Shown: positions 29,151-41,689, numbered from the stretch's first letter. The stretch: DNA of 64,000 nt from Prorocentrum cordatum (GCA_963575745.1 CAUYUJ010018465.1:117874-181873), one strand, 5' to 3'. Notes: generated from the letters alone by a model not told the origin. Numbers and translations: made by a program.

Positions 29151-29317
29151 GAACAGGGCAATTAGGAGGAGCAGGAGCGGGAGCATGGTGAGGACTCGGG
29201 GAGAGCGCCTCTCCCCTGCTGTCCCGAGGGGCTTGCGGATGGCTCTATGAGCACCAGCATCATTTTCCAGCTGGCGGGGCTGCCGGCTCCGCAGCCGAAG
29301 GCTGCCAGGCCCGCTGC

Positions 29318-29346
<29 letters not shown>
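29318..29346 (+). repeat. (CTG)n microsatellite
   Basis: About nine CTG/GCT triplets after a CTGCCGCTG start. Confidence 0.9.
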
Positions 29347-29349
<3 letters not shown>

Positions 29350-29509
29350 GGCCTGGCTTGGCCTGGCCGAGTGAGCATCGGATCCGAACCGGTGCGCAGC
29401 ACGACAGGAATTGCACTCGCGTCGGAGTCGCGGGCGTGGCCCGCGGCTCACCTCTGTTGTGGTGTGACTTCCGCCCCACGGGCACCTTCAGAGTTTCGGG
29501 CTACAGTGG

Positions 29510-30270
29510 ACTCGGAGGGTCCCGCGTGCTTGCGGGCTCGCTTCTGGTGCACGGTTGCAGCGTCGTTGCAATGTCGCAAGGGAATTTACTCCAGGCATGC
29601 CGGATCACTCAACGCGCACATCTCGTTGCCAACGTTATCCGCAGGAAGCTGACTCCCAGTGTGCCGGCTCGCTTCCGGTGCGCTTCGTGTTGCCCGCGTT
29701 GTTGTTAGCGCTGTGGCCAGGAACTCATTCCAAGCGTGGCGGGCTCGGTTTGGGCGTCCACTGCGTCGCCACTGCAGCTCACTCAAAGCGTGTTTTTTTG
29801 AGTCTAGTGCACTATCCGCGCTGCCAGCACTGCGGTAAGAGAGCTCACTCCGAGCGTGCTGCCTCGCTCGCTCGCGGCCCGTGCACATGGCGTTGCCAGC
29901 GTTGCAGACAGGAGGCTCGCTCACACCGAGTGTGCCAGCTCGCTTCCGGCGATCTCTGCGGTGCCAGCGCCGTGGCAGGGACTGTCATTGCGAGCGCACC
30001 GCGCTGCGCGGCGCGTTGCCAGCGCTGCGCTCTCGGCAGGACGCCCCCCCCCCCGAGCGTGCCGCCTCGCTTCCAGGGCATCTCGTGGTGCCGCTGCCGC
30101 TGTTGATGGCGCTGTCAGCTGGAAGCCAGCTCCGAGCGCTGGCTCGCTCCCAGCGCGCGCGCTGCCAGCGCTGTTGGCAGGAATGGTTCTCCGAGCGTGC
30201 TGGCTCGCTCCTGGCGCGCGTTGTGTGTGCCAGCGCTGTCGTCAGCAAGCTCTCTCCGAGCGTTGGGGCT
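29510..30270 (+). repeat. 65-80-bp degenerate minisatellite, about 11 units
   Basis: Repeated blocks CTCCGAGCGTGCTGGCTCGC and TTGCCAGCGCTG(T)GGCAGGA recur, for example at 29845, 29925, 29988, 30052, 30133, 30200 and 30257. All frames give Arg/Ser/Ala-rich chance ORFs. Confidence 0.8.
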
Positions 30271-30397
30271 TGTTCCCGGCCCCCCCCCCTCCCCCCAAAT
30301 GCGACTTTGGATTCCAGGGGTGGGGGAGAGGGGGAGGGGTGACAGCCAGTCGTCTTGCGCGCCCTCTCGCCTCTGGCAAGCGGGGGTCGGCAGATCT

Positions 30398-30570
30398 GTG
30401 CCCGCCTTTTTTTTTGTTTGTTGTTTTTTCTTCCCTTCTTCCCTTCTTCCCTACATCCCTCTCTCCCTCTCCCTCTCCCCTTGTCTCTGTCTTCGTTTGT
30501 TGTTTCTTTGTCTTTGTTTGTTTGTTTTTTCTTCCCTTTCTCTTTTTTCTTTTTCTCCCTCCCTCCCAGT
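30398..30570 (+). repeat. polypyrimidine T/C tract
   Basis: TTTGTTTG and CTTCCC/CTCTCCCT runs. Confidence 0.85.
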
Positions 30571-30745
30571 CGCTGGGGACCTGAAGACATTGGGGCCCAA
30601 GTTTGTGTGCCCGCCTCCTTGCCGTCCCGTGGCGTTTGAGGTGCGGTCTCTCCTGGGAGAGTACTAAATCAGAGGCGATCTCACCCCGCGCAGTCCGCCT
30701 GACAGGTCTCCGCCCAGCCTGAAAGGTAGGAGTGTCTCTTCGTGG

Positions 30746-30905
30746 CGCCATGTGGGTGCTGGCAATCGTGCTGGCCCAACGTGGAAGTGCGGATCCTGCG
30801 GGTGCGGCGAGAACCTCAGCCGATACTGGCTCTGTAAGCATTGCGGTCATGGCAGTGGTTTTGCAACCTCAGCTGTTGCTGGTTCAGAGGCTCTCTACCC
30901 GGGCT
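30746..30905 (+). other. possible RanBP2-type zinc finger coding fragment
   Basis: In one frame W-K-C-x2-C-x4-N-x6-C-x2-C is readable (codons 30782-30848; TWKCGSCGCGENLSRYWLCK then HCG). This is close to the RanBP2-type finger W-x-C-x2-C-x3-N-x6-C-x2-C. Such fingers occur in dinoflagellate retroelement ORFs. A TGA follows at 30908-30910. It may be the 5' part of the same gene as the ORF at 31213; this is inferred from proximity only. Confidence 0.35.
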
Positions 30906-31212
30906 TGTGAGTTACAGCACATTTGAATTGCCTCCCTGGCTTCCCTATTCGCCCAGATTTGACGACATATGAGATATCTCGGCCGAAAAGAGGCGGGACT
31001 TTACCTTTCTCAATCCCTCCGCGGGACCATTGCAGAGGAAAGGAGGAACCGTTGGAACACGAGAAACAGGCCCAAGGAAACCCGAATACTAGTTCAACCA
31101 GCGACCTGAAAAAAAAAAACGGCCGAACACCCCGCGGCGCCTCAACAACCTCTGGATGTCCCCGCTGTCTGTTTAACCGATAGCGAAAGGATGGGAAAAA
31201 AAGTTAGCTCGC

Positions 31213-32184
31213 ATGGGGCTCGATGCGGCGGAACGCGGGGCCCGAGTAGAGAATTCGTTCGCCGGTTTCCGATTCAGTCGGAAGCGCGGATGCTCAGGAT
31301 GCGGCCATGCCCGACGCCAGTTTGATTGGGACGCGGCACAGGACCAAGCAATGGCCCCAGCACTGTCGCAAGGAAAGCCCAATCCCACGGATAACACCCA
31401 GACAGGCGGCGCCGCCGTCGAGCTTCCGCCTGCGGTTTGCCCAAGGTTTGATTGGGACGACGTGGCTGACCTCCCTGTGGTGAAGATTAAGATCATGAGA
31501 GCGCTTCGCGAAGCGTGGAATACTCAGTTCGGGGACGCGCGTCTGCGACGCATCGATGGGATCTCCATACGCAATATTACGCACTGGGTCTGTGAAGCGA
31601 GAATTCCGGACGTGGATCTCATCGCGTGTTGTGCGAACATCTACGCCCGAGCAATGCGGCATCATCGTGGTGGTCAGGATGGTGGACTGCAGGCGATCAG
31701 TTTTCGACATCCGAGTAGATCGTACTTAAATTTCGAGGAATTCATCGTGCATTGCATCCATTATGAGCTTGATCCAGACTTTGATCCTGACGCACTCAGG
31801 CCTGAAGCTCCTGCGCAGCCCATCCAACAGGAAGCCGTGCAAGAAGACGCTGCCAGGTCGACTGGCGGTGATCCCCTTGTTGGCCAAGCAGGGCTGGGGT
31901 GGGAAGACCTAGCTGGCTCGGCCAGCGATGGTTTTCCGCCCCCCGAGACTGCTCAGAGCCCCGAGGATCCTTTCCAGGCGGCAGTCCCAGAGAAGCTTGC
32001 ACTTAGGCGAGAAGAAGAAGAAGGCGTCGACCTCGGAGATGAAAACCGCCAGAGACGGAAGGGGTTCTGGCCGACCCCCGGAAAGCCACGCGCTCTCCGA
32101 CATCGACGGGTCCGCAGCGACCGAGGAAGAGCCCGGCGTGCAGGGATCGGCCCAGGAAGACCCGGTCGACGAGGGCGGCGTTGA
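31213..32184 (+). CDS. hypothetical protein, 323 codons
   Basis: The best unidentified ORF of the window: it lies in repeat-poor DNA and has a balanced composition over residues 20-210. A short CSGCG is at residues 27-31. FDWD occurs twice (residues 37-40 and 78-81). Residues 80-180 look like a folded domain, with VADLPVVKIKIMRALREAWN, DGISIRNITHWVCEARIPDV and LIACCANIYARAM helices and ending near NFEEFIVHCIHYEL. Residues 200-323 are acidic and then Arg-rich low complexity. The start is the first ATG after stops near 31180-31205. I do not recognise the family; an element ORF1 is one possibility. Confidence 0.4.
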   Translation: MGLDAAERGARVENSFAGFRFSRKRGCSGCGHARRQFDWDAAQDQAMAPALSQGKPNPTDNTQTGGAAVELPPAVCPRFDWDDVADLPVVKIKIMRALREAWNTQFGDARLRRIDGISIRNITHWVCEARIPDVDLIACCANIYARAMRHHRGGQDGGLQAISFRHPSRSYLNFEEFIVHCIHYELDPDFDPDALRPEAPAQPIQQEAVQEDAARSTGGDPLVGQAGLGWEDLAGSASDGFPPPETAQSPEDPFQAAVPEKLALRREEEEGVDLGDENRQRRKGFWPTPGKPRALRHRRVRSDRGRARRAGIGPGRPGRRGRR

Positions 32185-34190
32185 ACAGATGGGCGCGGGC
32201 GCTGCCGGCACCGAGTCAGCCGGGGCCGCGCAGGAGGAAATGCCCCCCGTGCGAGCGCCCGGGCACAGGGGTCCCGAGGAGTCAGAACCCCGCGGTTCTC
32301 AGGGTGCCGTTGCCGGTCCAAGATGCACCGGCGAATGCGTCTGTGGGGGCGGGCCACCGATGGCCCTGGAAAGATCCCGATCGCCCTTGGGGGCCCCTCT
32401 CCCGCAGGGGCCGGAGCCTAACGTCTGCCATTCCATGGACGTGGCTGTTGCTCCGCTGTCCCTGTCGGTCGCGATTCAACGTGGGGCCTTCGCCCAAATG
32501 CCGCCCGCCCCAAATCAAGAAGGACGTCGACCGAGCTCGCGCGTGAGGGCGCGCCCCGCATGGCCTGCCGACCGCGAGGCTGGTCACGTTGAGAATCCGC
32601 GTCGGGGGCGTTCGGTTGGTGCGCGACCCTGTCTTCGCATGCGTGGCCACTTTGCCTGATCCACGCCGTCAGAGGGCCGTGGATTGCATTCGCGCTACTT
32701 ACCACCGCGCGCAAGTCTCGCGAAGCCCCGCGCGCTGCGTTGAAGGAGCTGGCCCCCCTCAGCCCAGGCGTTGCCCGGGCCTTCAAAGGGCGGGACTTCG
32801 GGTCAGAGAACTGCGGTCGGGCCGAAGCAAAGGCCAGATGTGTCGGGGAATTGGTATTGCGCCTCCTCTGGCATTGTTCGCTTCGCGTGCGATAATCAAG
32901 AGGGTCGTTCATTTCTGAGAGTCGCGGCAACATTCAAGACGTATGATTTGGAGTATTATAGGGCGGTTGCTTTGGCAATGTACGTTTGAACTTTGCTGTC
33001 GTCGGGCTCCGCCCGCGCCCCAGAGCTCGAAGCGAGTGCTTGTCTCTTGCTTGGGGGCCTGTCGAGTTGGCGCCGGCAACGATCGATTGGCGATGGTCCC
33101 CGGGGGCTGGCGGGGGAAATCCCCGCCCCCGCTTTCGTTAGGGCATTTCAAGGACATTCAGCGTTCGTCGCCAATATTGAGCGCGCGTGCACCCCGCGCG
33201 AGTTCAGTGGGATATCCGAGGGCCACGGGCCACTGAGGTATGTCGCCGCGCTGAGGGCGATTCGGGGGCCGATGCGGGGAGGGGTTCGGCAATTATCCGG
33301 AGGCGCCACTCGGCCTTCTTTACTGCCCCAGCTCACGATGCCATTGGGCTTCTTCCCGCGGCCAGGGAACTTCCAGCAGGGGCCCCGACCGCTGACGCGA
33401 TCCCGCGCTGGCTGAGCTCGCGTGGGCTCTCCGTCACAGATGGCCCCCCCGCCCCCATCGCAGTCGGCTTCCCGGGCCGTGAAACTGGCGTTGATCGATT
33501 CTACTTGGCGCGTGCGCAAGGGTCACCAGACGCAGTGGGAACGCGCGGTGACGCGCGGCCCCGAGGACTCGTTGCGGCGCGCGTCTCGAGTCTCCCCAGA
33601 AGTGGTGCCGTCTTCAAATCGGCGCCCCAGCTGGGCGGGCATTTCGAAAATCTTTCCAGTGTCTCACATAGAGAAGTGCCAAGAGCGCTGCGCGAATGAT
33701 TTGGGGCCGCGCGTTTGACCGTTCGTGGGCGAGCGCGGACGTGGCGCTGTCAGCAAAGTTGGTTGTTGTGCACCCTCAAACTGATGAGCCCGTTCCCCCG
33801 AGCGTCGGCGCAGGGGCCCAGGCAGTTGAAGCGCTTGAGGTGCCCGAGGTGTCGGGAGAGGATGCAGATGTGCTTGCGATACTTCCCTGGAAGTACGATG
33901 GCCGCAACCTTTGCGCGCGGCGATGTCCATTCCGTTCGGGGTCCAGGGCGCGCCCGTTCTGCTTCGCGACCCTTCCTAGCCCCCCGTTGAACGGAATTTC
34001 GATATAAGGGGCGGCCATGAGGGCGATCCGACACAGTTTGAAGGGGCGCGGGCTGCAGTTGATCGCGCGCGGGGGGGGAGCCGAGATCTGCCTGTCCAAG
34101 ACAGGCGCAAGAGGAAAGGGCGCCCACCGCCGACGAATACCTTTATCACTTGTGAGATAGGTCAAAGGGACATTGGTTTGGGGATCAGCA
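32185..34190. other. unassigned GC-rich, repeat-poor sequence
   Basis: Open frames are frequent because of GC content. At about 32828-32920 one frame reads GNWYCASSGIVRFACD, which could be a decayed W-x-C finger. Nothing else was recognised. Confidence 0.35.
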
Positions 34191-37100
34191 TAAGTGGCTG
34201 AGGAGGTCCCGGTGCCCTCGATAATGAACCGGAGGGCTGTCCCCTCGCGGGGCGCGCTGAGCCCATGTGACCGCCGTCCAATGTGGAAGCAACGGTATTT
34301 TCGGTTCATGGAGCCGCTCGAGAAGAGGTTCATGTCATGCATCAACCTCAGGGGAGACAACGCCCCCGCGGCCAATTGGTGGCGCGATTTGTGGAAGTTG
34401 ATGGGCCTGTTCTCAATGCCATGGCTTGCCCCCCGTTAGCGATGTACGATTGGGCGGGCGCGAGGGGCGATGTCATTGCGCCCGGGGGCGGGCGGCGGTC
34501 GTAGGGGGATCGATGTTGAGCCAGGGGGGGAACGCCGGCCTGGCTTGCCCAGGAGGCCGCCAGTTCAACCGGGGGCCGTGGGGGCCAAGCTGAGCGGCAG
34601 GACTTTGATCGCGCGGACCGTGTAGCACAAGCGAATACTCTTGTTGTGGTTATCGGATATTTCCGTGATAGGCCTCATCGACCTTCCAGGTCGGTCTTCC
34701 GTTGTGGAGACTTCCGGGCCGTGGGGGGTGGTGGGCCATAGGCTTGGGGACATATAGGCGCCCCGCTGATGGCTCAGCCGTCACAGCTGGCCATCTTTGC
34801 CCGCCCCGAAGATGGCGGAGGCGAAGTGGCATGACCGTGCGGCCTCGCTGCGAGAAGCCCCGCGCGCGCCATAAACCGCGCTGCGGGGGCGGAGCTCGAC
34901 GTTATCAAACCCAGGAGGTCGGCATGCTATCCCCCTAGTGTGGCGGGGCATCGCTCCCTGTCGATGCTCATGGCGAGTGTGAATGGGAATTCAATAGTCG
35001 CGATGGTAACCGCGAGCCATCGAAGTTTCTCAACTATTGGTCTGACCGCGTCTGGACATTTTCCGAGTCCCTTCGGACTACGGTTCAGTAGGGTTTAGGG
35101 ATAGTCCGAGAGCGCATGGCGAAGTTCATTGCTGAGGGCCGCTGCGCTGCTTTTCCGGCTGAGGATGTTGAACAGGAGATGCCGCTCGGACTCGAGCGCT
35201 GCCCCAGGCCGCGGAGAATGGGCGCCTGTGCGGCAGGCGCGGGATGCGGGCTTGAGTCGAGGCGCATTCACGGCTTGGGGTTCGACCTCAGGTCTCAAGC
35301 GCGCTCCCTCGCAATAACCGTTCGCGCGTGCGTCGCAGAACTCCGCGGCCAGTTCAATTGGGCCGAGTGGGCTTCCAGCGACGACGCCGAGCTTCGGGGT
35401 GATATGTCGGCAAAATAGGATGAGCACTGCCGCGGCCGCTGTTGGAGCGTGTTTCTAGTTTCTTGGGCATGATGAGCATTGCGGCGCCCGCCATCCATCC
35501 TCCCCCTTCTGACGTAGCGCCCCGCCCCCCCCCCCGGCGCGCTCCCGGCGCTGCCGCCGCGCGCGTCGGGGTCCTTGTTCTGTCCGCCCGAGGTCGCAGG
35601 CGCGCAGCTGCCGCGCTTTCCGATCCCTTGCGCGTGACCAGGTCGAACAGCCAGGAATTCCGCGCCATGGTGTCAGCGTCCGCCCGGGATCGTTTCTTCT
35701 GGGAGGTCGGTTCCTCCTCGCCGCCCTCGTCGCCCCTCGGGGCGACCGGTCCGGGCCCTTCCAGCGCCGTCCCCGCCGGCGCCCGCTCGGATTCCGAGAC
35801 GCGTCCTCTTCCCCGCCTGAATCAGCAAGTGTCGCGGGCGCTTGCCTGAGCGACGTGCCCGAACGTGGTCGCGTCGTCGGCGCGCGCTAAAAAAATTGAA
35901 CCCGGCATGGAAGCGCGCCCCCGCTCCTCCTTAATTTCGCCGAACGGCGCGAAGTCCCGAACGAAGTCGTCGCGAACAACAACGGCTGCGACGCCGACGC
36001 CGACGGGGCTTTTTCAAGGCGAGGGTGAAGAGCCCATGCGTGTCCTCGCCAACGCCATGGGTGAATCGGAACAGCGAAGCTATGAAATTGCCCCTGCGCG
36101 GAGAAGCAGGCGCGTCGTGTCCCCCCCGCCGCTCCATCCCACGCGGCCTATTCATTTTCCGTTATTTTCTTCCTCCCGCCGTCGTTTCGCCGCCCCATTG
36201 CGCCCCGACTCGCCACCTCGCACCCTGCCCTGATCCCGCGTCGCCCCCTTGCCGCGGCCTTTCGCCCCCCGCCCCCCGCGGCCATGTTGGCCCGAGCCCC
36301 AACTGGCTGTTGCGTGCGCCCCGACGGAAAGTGTTTGTTTGGAACTTGGATTGGATGGGATTGCCGCGATATGTCTGCGTCGCTCCGTCTCAGGAGGCGG
36401 CCGCGCCAATGCGACGTTCGCGCGACATTGGCGGGGAGCTGGCGCCGCGCATGGGCGCCAGCAATGCGAGCTCTCTGCGCAGCGGGGCCGGCGGGCCCCG
36501 CCGTGCTACCGCCTGAGCGCCCGGTGAGCCCGGGCGCCCATGCGCGAGACTTTCTCTGCAGGCGCGCGTCTGCCGGCGTTGCTCGGCGAGGGTGTCGACG
36601 CTGAGCCTGCCGCGCCTGTCTGGCGAGGTGCTGGACGGGCCAATCTGTCCGCGTCAAGTGCCCGTGGCCATGATCGGGCGGTTGGCGGGGATATTCAAAT
36701 GCGTCCGCGTCGCAGACCCAGGCGCTGCCCGGCGATCCGAAAAATCGGCCCGCGCGCCCCCGAGACCCCGCCATGTGCGACTGAGGCCGCCGCTGGTTCA
36801 GCCAGTGGCGCTGCCCTTGGCGTGGCTGCCAGTCCGATGCGCATGCTGGCGTCTCGGACCGTCGCTGACTCAGTCAGCGGCGATGCTCAGAGCGCATCTT
36901 AGGTAATGTAGGTGGGCGCTGCTCCCTGCGCGGCCGCCGGTTCGACCGGCGGTCTGCCGCCTCCGCGAGGGGGTCTTGCGACCCCTTCCCTGGCGCCGCC
37001 GGGGCCTCGGGCGCCCCGGCCGTCGCCGCCGCGGAGATCTGCTCCCGGGCGTAGCGGGGGAACGCCGCCGCCCGAGGCTAGAAGCACAGGGGGTACTCAA

Positions 37101-37990
37101 GTGGGTGGCCATGCGATTCCGGTGGATGGACCATCGGTTCCCTCTGCATCCGCGGCGCCCTCGGCGACGCTGCGCGCGGTCCGGGGGGCCCAGGTGGAAT
37201 GCGATGCCAACGGAGGTTGATCATAGGATGCGGGCCGCCAGTATTGGGCAGGTCTTCGATGGCGTGTGTGCCATCAGTGCGAGAGGAAGTGGCAGATTCT
37301 TACCATGCGCGAGTGCATTCAGAGATTCTTGCCTCGGGCGCAATTTGAATTTGAGCTCGTAGGGTTGATGCAAAGAAAGGCGATTTTCACGTGCAGTTTG
37401 GGTATCGGCTGTTGAATGGAGATAATCACTTTGACTGCCGATGGCGGCAGGAATGCGCGACTAAGCCGCGCGTGGCCTAGCACTTGATCGCGGATTTGAC
37501 CACAAATGTTAGCATGTCCTTGACCATGAGTGGAATGCGCGGCTCAGCCGTCTGTCGCCCAGCAACGACATATCCATAAAGTCAGGGCGAGGCTATTCGC
37601 AACAAACATGATTATGATCTGGCGCGCAGTAGTATGAGCGGGGCGCATCAGTTTGCTTCGGCCCGCTTCAAGAGCTCTTCCAGGAGCAGGTGCCGTCGAG
37701 CCCTGTGCGCAGTGAAAGTGTTTCTATTCTGGTGGCGCCCGGGTGGCCAAGGTGCTTGGGGATGGCATGAGGTCTGGTATTTCCAAATGGGGGCTGTGTG
37801 TCGGACCGACTCATGCTGCCGTGGGGCGGGGGGTTAATCTGACACTTTCCTCGCCGTTTCCTGCCGTCGCCGCCGCTGCCGTTGGGCGCCGCCGTTGGCC
37901 GTCGTTGGTCATCGCGTGCGCCGCGGCTGATTTGGGCTGCGAGTAGGTGCGATAGGATCCGCGCGCGTTTCCCTTCGCGCGCGTAGATCA
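34191..37990. other. unassigned GC-rich, repeat-poor sequence
   Basis: About 3.8 kb without microsatellites or recognised genes. Several 60-200-codon frames on both strands have Arg/Ala/Pro-rich compositions expected by chance at this GC content. C runs occur, for example at 35526-35536. Confidence 0.35.
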
Positions 37991-38854
37991 CCATGTTTTA
38001 TTCGTGCGCCTCTGCCCGACGGACACACATACTAGCCATGTCGAACTCAATGAGCCAGCCAACTGATGAGATGGACCCAGCGACGATCGTGAAACAAACT
38101 GACGCGAATCATAATGTCGGAATTTTCTGGTCCTGTGGCAACTATGTTCACACGAAAAGGCTGCGCGTCGTAGCTGTCATGAGTGTCGTAGTACATAGGT
38201 GGACTTGTGGGCCCATGCCTGCACGCAGAAAAAAAAAACAAAACACATTGCGGTTTTTGGCCAGCATTTGCGTTAACGCTTGGATGCCACAGCGCTTCTA
38301 CATACTGGGTGGGGGGAGGAGATGGCAACCGTGAAGGCCGTGCGGCGTGATAATTTTCAGCTGCAGCACGATGAGTTTCCTGGAGCTACTATTCTTCGGT
38401 TATGTGCAGGGCTGCCTCGCCAAGCGGGGCAGCAGCAGGAGCACGGTCAACCGGCCGACGGATGCGCGAGAACCTCGACGACTTTTGTTGCGAAGAACGC
38501 GCGTGAGCAATTTCTGGTCCAAATTCAGGTGCTTGGTCAGATCTGGTGGCAGAGAGCATGCGACCACTCCATCGCAGAGTCAACCTTTAGATATTGGAGA
38601 TTCTTCGGGGCGTCCATGGCGACTGTTTCACGGATGTGTTGTAGTATTGCCAGTGCGATCTGTGCGCGCAGTGCCAGGGTATAAACCTTTTCGGGGGTCG
38701 TGCGCCACCTGCGCACATGTGGGTCCCATCCAGCCATGGCCTCATCGCCGCATCGAGGATGACCAGCCCCGCGCAGGGCCGTCCCCTTGGGGCGCTACGA
38801 GAAACCGCAGCCGCAGGGGCAGCGTGCAGCCTGGTCGGGGAGGAAGGGGGGCGT

Positions 38855-39400
38855 TCAGGGAAGGGAGGATATGACTGGCAGCGACGCACATCTGGCCGAA
38901 CTTACGCGCGTGGAATTCTGTGAAAGCTGCGGTTGTGGAGGCCGCAAGCGCTCGGACAGGACGGGCGTGCAAATAGTGGACAGCGCTCTGCTCCCAATGG
39001 GGGGGGGGGGGTGCCGGGTGTTCCATCCCCTTTCGCATGTGTACATGATGCGACGGCCATGGGCTTGATCATCGGTTGGAACAAGAAATGTGAGACATGG
39101 GCTTGGACGGCCTGCCAGGGAACCGTTTGTGTCACTTGAGCGGAGGGGGTGGTCTCTCCCTCCTTCCGCCGAGCTGCCGAGCACGTTCCACATGGAGGCT
39201 TCCACCAACCAGTTGAACTCTACCAGTGCGAGTTTGCGTTGCCTATAACCGAATTTTACGGCTATGGATAAATCACCGCGCGCAGCATCGGTAATGACAT
39301 CGTTCGGAGTCAGGCGGTTTTCGTCAGCAGCTAAGTTAAACCCGAGGTCTAGCTCAATACGTGAGTGAAGATGTCTTAAGGGGTGTAGGCCGCAAAACAA
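38855..39400 (-). CDS. hypothetical minus-strand ORF
   Basis: 181 codons. Residues 10-75 have a natural-looking composition (RIELDLGFNLAADENRLTPN, then DVITDAARGDLSIAVKFGYR and a VEFNWLVEASM end); the rest is less convincing. Not recognised. No supporting neighbour on this strand. Confidence 0.25.
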   Translation of the reverse strand: MFCGLHPLRHLHSRIELDLGFNLAADENRLTPNDVITDAARGDLSIAVKFGYRQRKLALVEFNWLVEASMWNVLGSSAEGGRDHPLRSSDTNGSLAGRPSPCLTFLVPTDDQAHGRRIMYTCERGWNTRHPPPPIGSRALSTICTPVLSERLRPPQPQLSQNSTRVSSARCASLPVISSLP

Positions 39401-39774
39401 ACCGATGCGACGGGGGGGCGCCAGACGACACTACCAGTATCAATGCCTCGGGCAGGTATGGCAGTTCAACCTGACAAAGGAAAGAGCCTAGAAACGGAGT
39501 GGGATCAGGAGGGCCATAATAAGCCCAGGATGCATCAACGATGCTGCAACGCACGCCGCCGTCTCAAGTTTCCTCCTTTAAAGTCCCTGCAGGTATTCGT
39601 TTCCGCTGCTGCAAGCGCCCCCCGCTTCAACGATGAGCGCCTGGTGGGCACGCAGGCGAGATCACGTTATGTGAAGGATCCACCCTCCATGCGTCTAGCT
39701 AGAATGGTGAAGGTTTAGGATTTACAAGTTCAGGTACATGGCTGGCGATAGTCTTGTTTTGAACAAGATCTGCC

Positions 39775-39793
39775 CCCCCCCCCCCCCCCCCCC
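39775..39793. repeat. poly(C) run
   Basis: Nineteen consecutive C. Confidence 0.9.
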
Positions 39794-39939
39794 ATCTGTG
39801 TAAGCGTTCAAGGCTGGGGTCCTAGCACTGGGGAGGTCCAGAACAATATATCAAATGTATAAAGGAGCCGTCGCCGTCGGTGCAGCTGCTTCACAACTTT
39901 GAAGTTCGGGTCATCAAATTGTAGGAAACTCCCAGCGTG

Positions 39940-40230
39940 ATTTGAAAACGGCTGGGCTTCCATTCCAGCACTTGTTGAACACATAATAAGTAGTGTTGGC
40001 GCTGTTGTTGCGCGGCGCTAGGCGAGAGCAGTATTGGGAAACTTATCCGCCCTCCATCCTAGCAGTTCCTGCTGGATTTTGAAAGGAATGTGCGGGGCGC
40101 TAAGGCGGAAACCGCTTTTTAAAACCATCCGTCGCCCAATCCTGCAACTGGTAGATGTTTTTGAACCAGTGCGCGCGGCGTTAATGCGATAGCCGCATTT
40201 GAAAACCACCCGCCCTCAACGTTTGTAAGC
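39940..40230 (+). repeat. 65-75-bp degenerate tandem repeat, locus 1
   Basis: About four diverged units built around GCGCGGCGTTAATGCGATAG followed by a complementary CCGCAT, then TTTGAAAACCACCCGCC. The GCGATAGCCGCAT-type core is a small inverted repeat. A related array is at 49990-50300. Confidence 0.65.
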
Positions 40231-40294
40231 TTTGGAGCTTCTTTCCTAGACAGTGCTTGCCCTTTGGGCTTTCTTCTTTGTGTTCGAAGGAACT

Positions 40295-40535
40295 GGCTCT
40301 GAAGGTCGGTTTGGCGGCTATGTCGTCGCCGTCGCCGCCCTCTCGCCGCCTCGTCGCCGCCCGTCGTCTGGGCCTGAGAGACGGTCTGGCGGCTATATAG
40401 TCGCTGTCGCCGCCTCGTCGCCGCTCGGCGTCTTGGCCTGTCTGTCGGTCTGGCCGCTATGTTGTCGCAGTCGCCGCCCCGTCGCCACCTCGTCGCCGCC
40501 CGTCGTCTGGACCTTGAATTTCGGTCTGGCGGTTA
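40295..40535 (+). repeat. 65-80-bp degenerate GTCGCCGCC tandem repeat
   Basis: Four units start GGTTTGGCGGCTATGT or variants near 40308, 40383, 40450 and 40525 and contain CGTCGCCGCCCGTCGTCTGG. Confidence 0.75.
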
Positions 40536-40880
40536 TGTTGCACAGCATAAGTTGCACCACGTATATTGCACCATACATATTGAACCACATAGGTTGCAAA
40601 CTATAGTGGTTACACAGCATGTATTGCACCACGTGAATAGCGTCACATACCTTGGACTGCATTTATTGTACGGTGTTGTTCGCATAACATGGATGGCACT
40701 AAACATATAGCACGCCATATACTGAAAAACATGTGTTGCACAACTTTGGTTGCACCACAGTAGCTGCGCCATACATGTTGCACCACATATATTGCAATAT
40801 ATATATATATACATATATATTGCACATCATGTATTCCACTACATAGTTTGCCCCATATAGATAACACCTCATGGATTGCT
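40535..40880 (+). repeat. about 15-bp degenerate TTGCACCACATAxx repeat
   Basis: Some twenty diverged units such as GTTGCACCACGTATA and ATTGCACCATACAT, with a short (TA)n at 40796-40818. Confidence 0.8.
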
Positions 40881-41027
40881 AAGAACACATTTTTCGGGGT
40901 CCACGCTGGCCAAAATCCTCTTCAGGATGTTCACCCTTAAGGAGGCCCAAAGCGAAACGCCTAGCCTGGCCTCTGGACATGTCTGGTTGTGCGACAGGGG
41001 GAAGTTGTTCAAAAGGCAGGGAGCTAG

Positions 41028-41120
41028 ACGACGACGACGACGACGCGGGCGACAGCAACGCCGACAGCGAGGGCGACGGCCACGGCCACGGCCACGGCGA
41101 CGGCGACAACTACGGCGATG

Positions 41121-41216
<96 letters not shown>

Positions 41217-41225
41217 GCGGCGGCC

Positions 41226-41261
<36 letters not shown>

Positions 41262-41268
41262 ACGAAGG

Positions 41269-41303
<35 letters not shown>

Positions 41304-41325
41304 GCGGCGACGGCGACGACGACGC
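41028..41325 (+). repeat. (GAC)n / (GGC)n microsatellite
   Basis: Pure GAC to about 41202, then GGC, then mixed GAC/GGC. Gives poly-Asp/Thr/Arg artefact ORFs. Confidence 0.95.
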
Positions 41326-41482
41326 CTTGCCCAGCAGCCCGGCGCGGCCGCCGCTGCCTGCCGGCAGCCTGGCGAGCAGCCCCAGCGGCAGCAGCCCGGT
41401 GGGGGCGGGGTGGGGCCTTCCAGTCGGGAGCGTCCAAGAGGGGGATGGAGGACTAGGGGTGTGTTCATGGTTCGTATCGCTT

Positions 41483-41604
41483 GGCATCGCTCGGACGTGT
41501 GCATTCTTCCTCGGCGGGGATTATTAAGGACCATCCTGGATCATCGAGAACAAAACACGCACGAAACCGAAACTTGCACGGGAAATGGACGTCCGAGCGA
41601 CGGC
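41483..41604. mobile_element. 122-bp MITE-like element, copy 1
   Basis: Imperfect 16-bp inverted ends: GGCATCGCTCGGACGT at the left and ACGTCCGAGCGACGGC at the right, of which 11 bases pair perfectly. A second copy with the same ends and a similar interior is at 46230-46354. Confidence 0.65.
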
Positions 41605-41689
41605 AAGATCGTGGCTGGAGCCATGACATTTTCTAGACATCATGGCCCCGCCTTTTTCTTTCGATGCGTTCCCTGGCCCTCCCTCTTCC

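Noticed and set aside
28042-29161. 305- and 332-codon minus-strand ORFs (Ile/Val-rich and His/Ser-rich).
   Set aside because: Translation of GAT/GAC repeats; no non-repetitive core.
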